Source of the DNA: an uncultured Oscillospiraceae bacterium
Lineage (GTDB): Bacteria > Bacillota > Clostridia > Oscillospirales > Oscillospiraceae
DNA length: 39,033 nt
Reading direction: 5' to 3'
NCBI GenBank assembly: GCA_905205085.1
Contig: CAJLCG010000009.1
Coordinates: forward strand, 1-39,033
Numbering within the stretch: position 1 is the stretch's first letter; the number at the start of each line of letters is the position of its first letter. The translations under genes and the position numbers were made by a program. The notes under the pieces were generated by a model, which was given only the letters and a program-made list of their open reading frames with translations, was not told the origin of the DNA and did not search any database. Shown here piece after piece: positions 1 to 7,332 of this stretch.

Positions 1-44
1 AGAAAGCTTGGCAAAGAACTTTGTGGGAAACTTCGTTTCCCTTC
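1..44. repeat. Three-hairpin dispersed repeat, copy 1 (cut by the window edge)
   Basis: The first 25 bases are identical to 4797-4821. The copy contains a small palindrome CAAAG-AA-CTTTG (12-23) and a 7-bp hairpin GGGAAAC-TTC-GTTTCCC (25-41). In the second copy the last hairpin reads GCGAAAC-TGC-GTTTCGC, so the G26-C40 pair has become C-G: a compensatory change that keeps the stem. The first hairpin of the full element lies off the left edge. It is probably a REP-like intergenic repeat or a conserved leader structure; the sequence alone does not decide. Confidence 0.7.
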
Positions 45-66
45 TGCGCCCGTAAGAAACATCTTT

Positions 67-101
67 GTAGGAGCGACACTTTCCGTCGCTCCTACTTTTT
101 T
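67..101 (+). terminator. Rho-independent terminator of a gene left of the window
   Basis: A perfect 11-bp stem GTAGGAGCGAC / GTCGCTCCTAC (67-77 with 85-95) has a 7-nt loop and is followed by six T. There is no T tract on the minus strand, so it should end a plus-strand transcript that starts before the window. Confidence 0.8.
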
Positions 102-132
102 ATTTGGAGAGTTCCGCCCTGCGGGGCGGGGT

Positions 133-224
133 GGGGACGGATGTTCCTTTCTGCTCGCACAGAAAGGAACCAAAGATGCGCCAAGGGGCTTCCTTCATGA
201 ACACCTCGCCGCAGGCGGGTGTTC
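133..224 (+). repeat. Left inverted end of the structured element
   Basis: Begins GGGGACGG and holds an 11-bp hairpin GTTCCTTTCTG / CAGAAAGGAAC (143-153 with 160-170) and a compound hairpin GAACACC / GGTGTTC (199-205 with 218-224) capped by CGCC-GCA-GGCG (207-217). Aligned by hand with the reverse complement of 722-812 it is about two thirds identical with only one single-base gap near the inner end. Confidence 0.65.
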
Positions 225-721
225 AAAGGCGTCGCCCCCCAGACCCCCGGCTACGGGGGACGCCCTCCTGTTTTCTTGGGTACTCTCGTCCGGCGGGCAA
301 AATCAGGATAGCTGCTCCTTCTTGCCTCGGGGGCACGGGCCCCTGCCGATGCAAAATCTGGTGGAAAAGTGCGCTGGAATCACACCGCCTACCTTGGCAA
401 AACCAGGGCGGCTGGGCAGTTGCCGCGCTCACCCGACACCCACCCCACTCAACAGGAAGGCAGGCACCAGGCGGTGTGCGTTAGAACTGTTCTATTGGGG
501 TCCCCGCCAAAGCCCAGCGAAGCGGGTTTGGTGGGGAGAGGAGGAGCAAGGGAGCGGCGTGACGGATACCCATGCTTGGGTGTCCGGAACAGAGCGGACT
601 TTGCGACGACGAAGTGGGCCGGGCATAGGAGAATGCACGGTCAAAGTTTAGGCCGCCGGAAGTGCCCAAAAGCCCAAAGTGGCCCGCCCTCATAACGGGG
701 GACCGGGGGAAAGCCGCCTAG

Positions 722-812
722 GAACACCGCCGCAGGCGAAGTGTTCCTCGAAGGCGTCCCCCGGCGGCGTTTTGGTTACTTTGCCGCCGTGGGCAAAGTA
801 ACACCCGTCCCC
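722..812 (-). repeat. Right inverted end of the structured element
   Basis: Read on the minus strand it also begins GGGGACGG. It holds an 11-bp hairpin (775-785 with 792-802, plus-strand arms GTTACTTTGCC / GGCAAAGTAAC) and a compound hairpin GGAACAC / GTGTTCC (721-727 with 741-747) capped by CGCC-GCA-GGCG. Against the left end, four base pairs of the first stem are changed on both sides so that pairing is kept. Confidence 0.65.
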
Positions 813-867
813 TTTCTCTAAAGAAAAAATCAAAAACTTATCCACATTTCGCCCGAAAAATGTGGAT

Positions 868-901
868 AAAAAACACTCCGTTCCCACAAGGGGAACGGAG
901 T
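868..901 (-). terminator. Terminator of the EF-G-like gene
   Basis: An 11-bp stem ACTCCGTTCCC / GGGAACGGAGT (875-885 with 891-901) is followed on the minus strand by a run of six T (868-873). It lies just beyond the stop codon of the minus-strand GTPase gene. Confidence 0.85.
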
Positions 902-917
902 ATTTTGATTGGTCAGA

Positions 918-2990
918 TTATTCCTCAGCCATAGCCTTGGCGGCCTCAATGGCCTTGGCCTGAGCCATGGGCGGGCAGTCCTCGTAACGGACAAAGTGGA
1001 AGGTGAAGGAACCGCGGGACTGAGTCATAGCCCGCAGGTCAATAGCGTAGGAGGTCATCTCCGCCATGGGCACCTCGGCCTCGATCACCTGCTCACCGTT
1101 GTCGGTGGGGGTCATGCCCATCACGCGGCCGCGGCGCTTGTTCAGATCGCCGATCACGTCGCCCATGTAGCTGTCGGGCACGGTGACCTTCAGCTCGCCC
1201 ACGGGCTCCAGCAGCACGGGGTTGGCCTCAGGCATAGCGGCCTTGTAAGCCAGCTGAGCGGCGGTCTTAAAGGCGATTTCGGAGGAGTCCACAGGGTGGT
1301 AGCTTCCATCGTACAGCACGGCCTTCAGGTTGACCACGGGGTAGCCGGCCAGAGGACCATGGACGCAGGCCTCGCGTAAACCCTTTTCTACAGCGGGGAA
1401 GAAGTTCTTGGGCACGGAGCCGCCGAACACTTCCTCGGCAAAGACCATCTCTTCCTGGTCGAAGTTGGGCTCAAAGCGGATCCACACGTCACCGAACTGG
1501 CCGCTGCCGCCGGTCTGCTTCTTATGACGGCCCTGCTTGGAGACGGTCTTGCGGATCTTCTCACGGTAGGGCACGCGGGGAGTCTTCAGCTCGGTCTCCA
1601 CGTTGAAGCGGCTCTTCAGCTTGGACACCAGCACATCCACCTGGATATCGCCGGCGGCGTAGAGCACCATCTGGTGGGTCTCGGCGTTGTTGACTACGGT
1701 GAAGGAGGGGTCCTCCTCGTTGAGGCGGTTCAGACCCTGAGCAACCTTATCCTCCTGGCCGCGGGTCTTGGGGGAGATGGCCACGGAGTAGTTGGGCTCG
1801 GCGAAGGGGATGGCGGCCAGGGAGATGACCTTACGGGCATCGCACAGGGTGTCGCCGGTCTTGACCTTCTCCATCTTGCCGATGGCGCCGATGTCGCCGC
1901 AGGAGAGCTCCTTGACCTCTTCGGCCTTCTTACCCCGCATGATGTACAGGCGGCCCAGCTTCTCGTTGTTGCCGGTGCGGGAGTCCACCAGGGTCAGGTC
2001 GGAGGTGATGTTGCCGGAGAGAACCTTGATGAAGGAGTACTTGCCGTACTGATCGGAGACGGTCTTGAACACGAAGGCACAGGGCACGCCGCCGGGAGCG
2101 ACCGCGAACTCCTCCTTGGTGCCGTCGGGAGCAACGCCCTTGCGCATGTTGCCCTCGGCGGGGTTGGGCATCAGTTCCACGATGTTGTCCATCAGCATCA
2201 GGGAGCCCATGGTATTGACAGCAGAGCCGCACAGCACGGGGAACAGGGACAGCTCACGCACGCCCTGACGCAGGCCCTGGATCATCTCGACATAGGTGAA
2301 GTCCTCGCCGGAGAAGAACTTATCCATGAACTCCTCGCTGGTCTCGGCCACGGACTCCTTCAGAGCGTCGTTAAACTCGGTGATGACGTCCTCCTTGCCC
2401 TCGGGGATGTCGATCTCCACGCGCTTGCCGTTCTGCATCTCATAGGCGCGCTTGTTGAGCACGTCGATGATGCCGGTGACCTTCTTGTTCTCGTCCCAGA
2501 TGGGCACGACCACGGGAGCGATCTTGTTGCCGAAGCGCTCACGCAGGGCGTCGAAGGTGGCGTTGTAGTCGGAGTTCTCCTCGTCGGTCTTGGAGATATA
2601 GATAAAACGGGGCATATCCCGCTCTTCGCAGTATTTCCAGGCCTTCTCCAGGCCCACGGAGATGCCGTCCTTGGCGGAGCAGACGATGATGGCGGCGTCG
2701 GCCACGGTGAGGGCCTGCATCACTTCGCCGGAGAAGTCAAATCCGCCCGGAGTATCCAGCACATTGATCTTACATCCCTTGTACTCCAGAGGGGCAACAG
2801 AGGTGGTAATGGAGATCTGACGCTTGATCTCCTCCTGATCGTAGTCGCACACGGTATTTCCGTCGGCACACTTGCCCATGCGGTCGATGGCGCCGGTCAT
2901 ATACAGCAGGCTCTCGATCAGAGCGGTCTTACCGCTTCCACTGTGACCCAACAGGCAGACGTTGCGGATGTTTTGTACAGAATAGCTCAT
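918..2990 (-). CDS. Elongation factor G-like translational GTPase (EF-G paralogue)
   Basis: A 690-residue protein of the EF-G family, which on the ribosome drives translocation or recycling by GTP hydrolysis. The start is the ATG at 2990: an AAGGAG site lies 11-17 bases upstream and the protein then begins at the usual place before the P-loop; the open frame continues upstream but that stretch is leader. GTPase motifs differ from canonical FusA: G1 is GHSGSGKT (15-22), G3 is DTPGGFDF (79-86) and G4 is SKTD (133-136) instead of NKMD. Domains II-V follow in normal order and length. These variations match the EF-G-like second paralogues common in Clostridia, whose ribosomal role is not well settled; a TetM-type ribosome-protection role is possible but less likely. 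It is a single-gene unit with its own promoter and terminator. Confidence 0.88.
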   Translation of the reverse strand: MSYSVQNIRNVCLLGHSGSGKTALIESLLYMTGAIDRMGKCADGNTVCDYDQEEIKRQISITTSVAPLEYKGCKINVLDTPGGFDFSGEVMQALTVADAAIIVCSAKDGISVGLEKAWKYCEERDMPRFIYISKTDEENSDYNATFDALRERFGNKIAPVVVPIWDENKKVTGIIDVLNKRAYEMQNGKRVEIDIPEGKEDVITEFNDALKESVAETSEEFMDKFFSGEDFTYVEMIQGLRQGVRELSLFPVLCGSAVNTMGSLMLMDNIVELMPNPAEGNMRKGVAPDGTKEEFAVAPGGVPCAFVFKTVSDQYGKYSFIKVLSGNITSDLTLVDSRTGNNEKLGRLYIMRGKKAEEVKELSCGDIGAIGKMEKVKTGDTLCDARKVISLAAIPFAEPNYSVAISPKTRGQEDKVAQGLNRLNEEDPSFTVVNNAETHQMVLYAAGDIQVDVLVSKLKSRFNVETELKTPRVPYREKIRKTVSKQGRHKKQTGGSGQFGDVWIRFEPNFDQEEMVFAEEVFGGSVPKNFFPAVEKGLREACVHGPLAGYPVVNLKAVLYDGSYHPVDSSEIAFKTAAQLAYKAAMPEANPVLLEPVGELKVTVPDSYMGDVIGDLNKRRGRVMGMTPTDNGEQVIEAEVPMAEMTSYAIDLRAMTQSRGSFTFHFVRYEDCPPMAQAKAIEAAKAMAEE

Positions 2991-3074
2991 GGTTGATCCA
3001 ACTCCTTGTTTCGAACATCTGTGACACATATGCGCGGAGGTAGATTTCCGGCATGTGGTACAATCCTGTTGGTT

Positions 3075-3103
3075 ATTATAACGTAATACCCCCGTTATGG
3101 CAA
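3075..3103 (-). promoter_or_regulatory. Sigma-A promoter of the EF-G-like gene
   Basis: Read on the minus strand: -35 TTGCCA (3098-3103), 17-nt spacer, -10 TATAAT (3075-3080). It predicts a leader of about 80 nt before the ATG at 2990. Confidence 0.75.
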
Positions 3104-3214
3104 CTGTTTTTTTGGCGCGATTGCCTGCTATACCCCGGGTCAGCCGGTGGACTCCATACCTTTTTTTATGAAAAGTGCCTAAAAAACGCGGAATTGTATA
3201 AATTAACAAAGAAT

Positions 3215-3249
3215 ATAAAAAAGGGGCCCGGAGAATTCCGGGTCCCTTT
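3215..3249 (-). terminator. Terminator of the sigma / anti-sigma operon
   Basis: A 13-bp stem with one G-U pair (3220-3232 with 3237-3249, loop GAAT) is followed on the minus strand by a T-rich tract (3215-3222). Confidence 0.85.
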
Positions 3250-3266
3250 GACATCATTTTCCGCTT

Positions 3267-4154
3267 TTACCCCAGACGCACGATGCAGGTCTCGCTCCAG
3301 GGGGTGGGGGTGACGGTATATTCCGTCCCCTCCTGATCAAGCAGCTTGCAAAGCTGCTCCAACACCTGGCTGGTTACCGTGCAGCTGGTGTTTCCTTGGT
3401 TGTCCACGCTCCACTCCTCCTGGGCGGGCAGGAGAGCCAAGGCCTCAGGGGACAGAGTTTTGACCACCAGTTCCGTCTGTGTGGATACGGTGGCAACTTG
3501 AGGGTTCTGAACCTTGCCTTGGCCATTGGGCTTTGTCTGCTGGCCGCTGCTGGAGCCGCCCCCGGAGGAAGAAGGCGCCGTCTGTTCTGACTGAGTGCCT
3601 GTTCCGCTGCTCTGGTCGCTTTCCGGCCCGGGGTCAACCGAGCGGGGCTGGGGAGTAGCGGCAGAATCGGGATCTGCGTCGTCGGGAGCCTGGGCGGGGT
3701 CCACGCTGTAGGGGGCGGCAGAGTCATTCTGGGAGCCCTCCGAAGAGCCGGACGACTGGGAGGACATTTCTCCCTGACTGGAGGTGACCATGCCGGCACT
3801 CAGATTGCCGTCCTGAGGCAGGACACGGTAAATTCCAATGCAAAGAAGGGCGCAGGCCGCCAATCCCGCCAAAGCCCGAACCTGGGGCCGGCGCCACAGG
3901 GGGATTACCTTGGGCTTTTGCTGGGTTTCCTGTTGGATTTGACCCATCACACGCTGGGTAAAGTCCGCCGGGGCCTGGATTTCTCCCAGATGCCGCAGGG
4001 CCTGGTCCAGCTGCTCCAGCTCCTCCTTATCCTTGCGGCAGGAGGGGCAGGCGGCCAGATGCTCCTCCAGCTCCTGCTTCTCCTGGGGGGAGAGGGGTTC
4101 GTCCAGCTGCTGGCTGAGCAGTTCCCAGGCGCGCTCACACGAGATCACAGCCAT
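3267..4154 (-). CDS. Zinc-finger (zf-HC2) anti-sigma factor
   Basis: A ~295-residue single-pass membrane protein that should bind and hold the ECF sigma factor encoded just upstream. The N-terminal cytoplasmic part has the zinc-binding anti-sigma signature HLAACPSC (H-x3-C-x2-C, about residues 33-40) with an earlier Cys at residue 7. One membrane segment lies at about 88-109, followed by a Ser/Gly/Gln-rich low-complexity linker and a small C-terminal domain of unknown fold. The ATG at 4154 overlaps the sigma stop codon (TGATG), a sign of translational coupling; a GTG at 4148 sits better behind the GGAGG site and could be the real start. Release would need proteolysis or a conformational signal; no protease gene is nearby. 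Confidence 0.85.
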   Translation of the reverse strand: MAVISCERAWELLSQQLDEPLSPQEKQELEEHLAACPSCRKDKEELEQLDQALRHLGEIQAPADFTQRVMGQIQQETQQKPKVIPLWRRPQVRALAGLAACALLCIGIYRVLPQDGNLSAGMVTSSQGEMSSQSSGSSEGSQNDSAAPYSVDPAQAPDDADPDSAATPQPRSVDPGPESDQSSGTGTQSEQTAPSSSGGGSSSGQQTKPNGQGKVQNPQVATVSTQTELVVKTLSPEALALLPAQEEWSVDNQGNTSCTVTSQVLEQLCKLLDQEGTEYTVTPTPWSETCIVRLG

Positions 4155-4765
4155 CACCTCCGTTTCGTTTCTTTTGTTTGGGTAGACGTATCGGAGGCGA
4201 AAAAGTTCCCTTCCGCAGTCAAAATTTTTTTCAGAGCCAGGCGGGCCCGGGCAATGCGGGACTTTACCGTGCCCAGGTCCAGGTCCAGTGCCGCTCCGAT
4301 CTCCTGGTAGGACAGGCCGGACAGCTCACGCATGACCAAAATTTCCCGCTGGTGGTCGGGCAGGGCCCGCAGTCCCTCCTCCACCGCCTCCTTGGCCATG
4401 CGGCGCTCCGTCTGGAGAGCGGGGTCCGATTGGTGATCGGCGGGTTCCCAGTCGCTCTCCCCGTCCTCGCCGGTGAGGGAGGCCACCTCCAGGTCCCGGC
4501 GGCGCTTGCGGCGGCGGAGATGGTCGATGCAGGCGTTGCTGGTGAGACGGTACACCCAGGTGGAGAAACTGCTCTCCCCCTTGAAGGAGGGCAGAGCCCG
4601 CCAGGCGTTGAGAAAGGCCTCCTGGGCCGCGTCCTGGGCGTCCTCCGGGTCGCCCAGCATACGAAGGGCCAGGGAATAAACACGGTTTTGGTTGTCCAGC
4701 ACCAGCTGTTCAAAGGCTCCTTGATCGCCTGCTTTGGCCCGGGCGATCAACTCCGCTTCCGTCAT
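4154..4765 (-). CDS. ECF-family RNA polymerase sigma factor (sigma-70 group 4)
   Basis: A 203-residue extracytoplasmic-function sigma factor. Region 2 spans about residues 10-85 (core-binding DAQDAAQEAFLNAW, then a -10 recognition stretch ending in a basic RRRKRRR), a short acidic linker follows, and region 4 with its helix-turn-helix (LSYQEIGAALDLDLGTVKSR) occupies about 135-190. The start is the ATG at 4765, preceded by GGAGGAGGTGG; the open frame runs 37 codons further upstream through the hairpin repeat and is not expected to be translated. The anti-sigma gene overlaps its stop. Such pairs usually autoregulate and respond to envelope stress; I could not find a convincing ECF promoter upstream. 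Confidence 0.9.
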   Translation of the reverse strand: MTEAELIARAKAGDQGAFEQLVLDNQNRVYSLALRMLGDPEDAQDAAQEAFLNAWRALPSFKGESSFSTWVYRLTSNACIDHLRRRKRRRDLEVASLTGEDGESDWEPADHQSDPALQTERRMAKEAVEEGLRALPDHQREILVMRELSGLSYQEIGAALDLDLGTVKSRIARARLALKKILTAEGNFFASDTSTQTKETKRR

Positions 4766-4785
4766 CTTCTCCACCTCCTCCCCCC

Positions 4786-4837
4786 GCTTTCTTGAAAGAA
4801 AGCTTGGCAAAGAACTTTGTGCGAAACTGCGTTTCGC
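4786..4837. repeat. Three-hairpin dispersed repeat, copy 2, in the sigma operon leader
   Basis: Three small palindromes in a row: GCTTTCTT-GA-AAGAAAGC (4786-4803), CAAAG-AA-CTTTG (4808-4819) and GCGAAAC-TGC-GTTTCGC (4821-4837). It shares 25 identical bases with 1-25 and a covarying last hairpin. On the minus strand it ends only a few bases before the ribosome site of the ECF sigma gene, so it would form the 5' leader of that mRNA. Confidence 0.75.
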
Positions 4838-4926
4838 CTCTCGCCCGTCCTGTACACTTCCGGTCGTATAACACATCTCCTCGCCTACGGCCTGACTTTG
4901 TTATCAGCCGCCCGTACCAAAGCAGA

Positions 4927-5898
4927 TTAAGTGAGGTCTCGCAAGATCCCCTTCGTCACCTTGTATACATCCTCCAGGGTGGTGATCTTCACGATCTGCT
5001 CCTTGTAATACCCGGCGTGGGGCACGCCCTTGAGATACCAGGCGTAATGCCGCCGAGCCTCCAGGCAGGCGATCTTCTCTCCCTTGTTGGCGGCAGACAG
5101 CTCAAACTGGCGCACGGCGGTGCGGCACCGCTCCTCCAGCGGGGGCATGGGCGGGATCTCCCGGCCCTCCAGAGCGGCCTTGCACTGGGCAAACAGCCAG
5201 GGGTTTCCGAACACGCCCCGGCCGATCATGGCCATGTCCGCCCCGGTGTACTTCAAAATCCGGGGTGCGTCCTCCCCCTTAAACACATCGCCGTTGGCAA
5301 TAACGGGGATTTTTACCGCCTTTTTGACCTCTCGAATCCAGTCCCAGTTGGCGGTACCGGCGTACATCTGGTTGCGGGTGCGGCCGTGGACGGCCACGGC
5401 GGCGGCGCCCGCCTGCTCCATGGCCTGGGCAAATTCCACGCAATTGATGGAGCCCTTGTCCCAGCCCAGGCGGAATTTTACCGTCACCGGGCAGCCTGCG
5501 CCGCGGATGACCGCCTCCAGCACCTTCACCGCCTTGTCCGGGTCCCGCATCAGGCCCGAGCCGTCCCCGGAGTTGGCCACCTTGGGTACGGGACAGCCCA
5601 TGTTGATGTCAATGAGGTCGGCTCCCGACACCTCATGGGCGATGGCCGCCCCTTCCTGCATACATACCGGGTCGCTGCCAAAAATCTGGGCGGCGGCGGG
5701 GTGCTCCCCCTCCCCCAGCTGGAGCAGGGGAACCGTCTTTTTATCCTGGTAGCACAGGGCCTTGGCGCTGACCATCTCGGTGCAGGTCAGGCCCGCCCCC
5801 TGCTCCCGGCAGATGGTGCGGAAGGCCACGTCGGTGACCCCGGCCATGGGGGCCAGAGCCAGGGGCGTTTCAATGTTGATTCCAGCGATGGATACCAT
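4927..5898 (-). CDS. dusB: tRNA-dihydrouridine synthase (DusB type)
   Basis: A 323-residue FMN enzyme that reduces uridine to dihydrouridine in the D loop of tRNA with NADPH. The TIM-barrel motif APMAGVTDVAFR lies at 16-27, the active-site cysteine is in DINMGCPVPKV (Cys102), and HGRTR and the glycine-rich GRGVFGNPW phosphate-binding motif follow; a helical C-terminal tRNA-binding domain ends the protein. Length and motifs fit DusB. The start ATG at 5898 follows an AGGAGG site; the longer open frame covers the promoter and is not coding. No terminator is visible between this gene and the downstream ECF sigma operon, so readthrough is possible. Confidence 0.93.
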   Translation of the reverse strand: MVSIAGINIETPLALAPMAGVTDVAFRTICREQGAGLTCTEMVSAKALCYQDKKTVPLLQLGEGEHPAAAQIFGSDPVCMQEGAAIAHEVSGADLIDINMGCPVPKVANSGDGSGLMRDPDKAVKVLEAVIRGAGCPVTVKFRLGWDKGSINCVEFAQAMEQAGAAAVAVHGRTRNQMYAGTANWDWIREVKKAVKIPVIANGDVFKGEDAPRILKYTGADMAMIGRGVFGNPWLFAQCKAALEGREIPPMPPLEERCRTAVRQFELSAANKGEKIACLEARRHYAWYLKGVPHAGYYKEQIVKITTLEDVYKVTKGILRDLT

Positions 5899-5954
5899 GC
5901 GTCCTCCTATGGTCAAGGGCCGGAAATCCTTCCCGGCCCGAACTGTTTCACGCC

Positions 5955-5983
5955 ATTTTATCACACCCTGTATTGGTTGACAA
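5955..5983 (-). promoter_or_regulatory. Promoter of dusB
   Basis: On the minus strand: -35 TTGTCA (5978-5983), 17-nt spacer, -10 TAAAAT (5955-5960) with a TG one base upstream (extended -10). Its -35 occupies the same bases as the -35 of the divergent plus-strand promoter. Confidence 0.75.
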
Positions 5984-6005
5984 GGGCAGCGGAAATCATT
6001 AAAAT
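5977..6005 (+). promoter_or_regulatory. Promoter of the DUF815 ATPase gene
   Basis: -35 TTGACA (5977-5982), 17-nt spacer, -10 TAAAAT (6000-6005). The predicted start site is about 10 bases before the AAGGAGAG ribosome site. The -35 overlaps that of the dusB promoter base for base. Confidence 0.75.
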
Positions 6006-6035
6006 TGTGAAAAACCCCCATAAGGAGAGAGAAGC

Positions 6036-7238
6036 ATGGAACTTGCCCTGCGTGCCGCCGCCCTGGGCGGCGTGAGCGTTTACCGTCCCATCCTCCACAC
6101 CCCTCTGATGACCGCGGTGAGCCAGCTTTTGCAGGCCTGCCGGGGCGGAGCGGGGCAGGAGGCCCTGGACAAATACACTGAAGTGTTCTATCAGCTGCGC
6201 CGGGAGGGCTTTTCCGGCCTGGGCGACTGGCTGTGGGATCAGCTGCGTTACACCGACAACCCTTACGGGGCCCTGGTGGATCTGGGCGGGGAGGACCCGG
6301 TACTGGAGAAGGCGGCCCGACGGGATGTGCAGGCTCTGGTGGACCTGGCCCGCACCCCCTGCACCGACTACCTGGAGTCCATGACCGCTGCCCTGCCCCA
6401 GGAGTACGCCTCCGTGGTGGAGGGACTGCCCCAGTGGGAGACTCAGGTGTCCTTTGACTTTGACTCCCTTACCGCCTTCTATCGGGAACACGGCTGCGGC
6501 CTGTACGCCCGGTATCGGGCCTTCCTGTGGGAGGAGGGCCATCTGGTGCCGGTGCCCGACCCCGACTGTCCCCACCCCATCGAGCTGCTGGGCTACGAGC
6601 AGCAGCGCCAGCAGGTGCTGGACAACACCCGCCTGCTCCTTTCCGGCCGTCCGGCCAACAACGTGCTGCTCTTCGGCGACGGCGGCACCGGCAAGTCGGC
6701 CACGGTGAAGTCCATGCTGTACCGGGAGGGGATGGAGGACCTGCGCCTCATTGAAATCCAGAAGGAGAACCTGGTGGGCATGCCCCAGTTGATGCGCTCC
6801 CTGGGAGGCCGTCGGCACAAGTTCATCCTGTTTATTGACGATCTGGCCTTTGACCAGGACGACAAGACCTACTCCTCCATGAAGACCATCCTGGAGGGTG
6901 GTCTGGAGAAGCGTCCGGCCAATGTGGCTATCTACGCCACCTCCAACCGCCGCCATCTGGTGCGCCAGAACTTCTCCGACCGGGGCAGCGACGAGGTGGA
7001 TGCCTTTGAGACCATCGCGGAGAAGACCGCCCTGGCCGAGCGCTTCGGCCTGCGCATCCCCTACCTCACTATGAACAAGAAGGACTACCTCAGCCTGGTG
7101 GACCATCTGGCCGGGCTGGAGGGACTGGAGATGGACCGGGAGGTGCTCCACGCCAAGGCCATGGAGTGGGAGATCCGCCACGCGGGACGTACACCCCGGG
7201 TGGCCCGTCAGTTCATTGCATCCCTGCGTACACCCTGA
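6036..7238 (+). CDS. DUF815-family AAA ATPase
   Basis: A 400-residue ATP-binding protein. An N-terminal helical domain of about 180 residues has no motif I recognise; the C-terminal AAA core has Walker A GDGGTGKS (214-221), Walker B FILFIDDL (about 269-276), a sensor-like YATSNRRH and a closing helical lid with RTPRVARQ. This matches DUF815, a widespread family whose members are ATPases of unknown client. The ATG at 6036 follows AAGGAGAG by a normal distance. It is transcribed away from dusB and followed by an esterase gene that has its own promoter, so no firm operon partner suggests its job. Confidence 0.85.
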   Translation: MELALRAAALGGVSVYRPILHTPLMTAVSQLLQACRGGAGQEALDKYTEVFYQLRREGFSGLGDWLWDQLRYTDNPYGALVDLGGEDPVLEKAARRDVQALVDLARTPCTDYLESMTAALPQEYASVVEGLPQWETQVSFDFDSLTAFYREHGCGLYARYRAFLWEEGHLVPVPDPDCPHPIELLGYEQQRQQVLDNTRLLLSGRPANNVLLFGDGGTGKSATVKSMLYREGMEDLRLIEIQKENLVGMPQLMRSLGGRRHKFILFIDDLAFDQDDKTYSSMKTILEGGLEKRPANVAIYATSNRRHLVRQNFSDRGSDEVDAFETIAEKTALAERFGLRIPYLTMNKKDYLSLVDHLAGLEGLEMDREVLHAKAMEWEIRHAGRTPRVARQFIASLRTP

Positions 7239-7240
7239 GA

Positions 7241-7278
7241 GGGGACCTCTTGTCCCCAACAGCCTTTTGTGGTATGAT
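7241..7278 (+). promoter_or_regulatory. Promoter of the esterase gene, overlapping a small hairpin
   Basis: -35 TTGTCC (7250-7255), 17-nt spacer, extended -10 TGG-TATGAT (7270-7278). The -35 lies inside a 6-bp hairpin GGGGAC-CTCTT-GTCCCC (7241-7257) directly after the upstream stop codon, which may be a weak terminator. Confidence 0.65.
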
Positions 7279-7332
7279 ATTGAGTAGAAAAGTGTCCAGT
7301 TTCAGAAGCATCCTGCTTCGGGAGGTGGGTTT

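Larger units (their letters stand above)
133..812. repeat. Structured intergenic element with ~91-bp inverted ends
   Basis: This ~680-bp stretch has no believable gene: the short open frames overlap each other on both strands, lack ribosome sites and resemble nothing I know. Its ends are imperfect inverted repeats (133-224 and 722-812), each folding into two hairpins. The middle also carries strong stems: CCCCCG-GCTA-CGGGGG (244-259), a ~15-bp stem with one bulge (501-537) and a 9-bp stem with loop TGCT (564-585). The layout fits a non-autonomous mobile element of REPIN or MITE type, or a large structured RNA. No transposase, obvious target-site duplication or promoter was found. My impression that similar intergenic repeats occur in related gut Clostridia is memory, not a search. 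Confidence 0.55.

Noticed and set aside
104..695. Several overlapping open frames of 65-126 residues on both strands
   Set aside because: They lack ribosome sites, overlap in different frames, have low-complexity Arg/Pro/Gly composition and lie in the structured inverted-repeat element.
1524..2996. 490-residue plus-strand open frame
   Set aside because: It is the mirror of the EF-G-like gene; the His/Gly/Val-rich translation is typical of antisense frames in GC-rich genes.
2991..3257. N-terminal extension of the EF-G-like protein
   Set aside because: The stretch contains the promoter and ribosome site, and the protein family begins at the ATG at 2990.
4766..4876. N-terminal extension of the ECF sigma factor
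   Set aside because: It would translate the three-hairpin repeat; a strong ribosome site precedes the ATG at 4765.
4838..4926. ECF-type autoregulated promoter upstream of the sigma operon
   Set aside because: A TGATAAC-like -35 exists on the minus strand but no matching -10 lies at a suitable distance.
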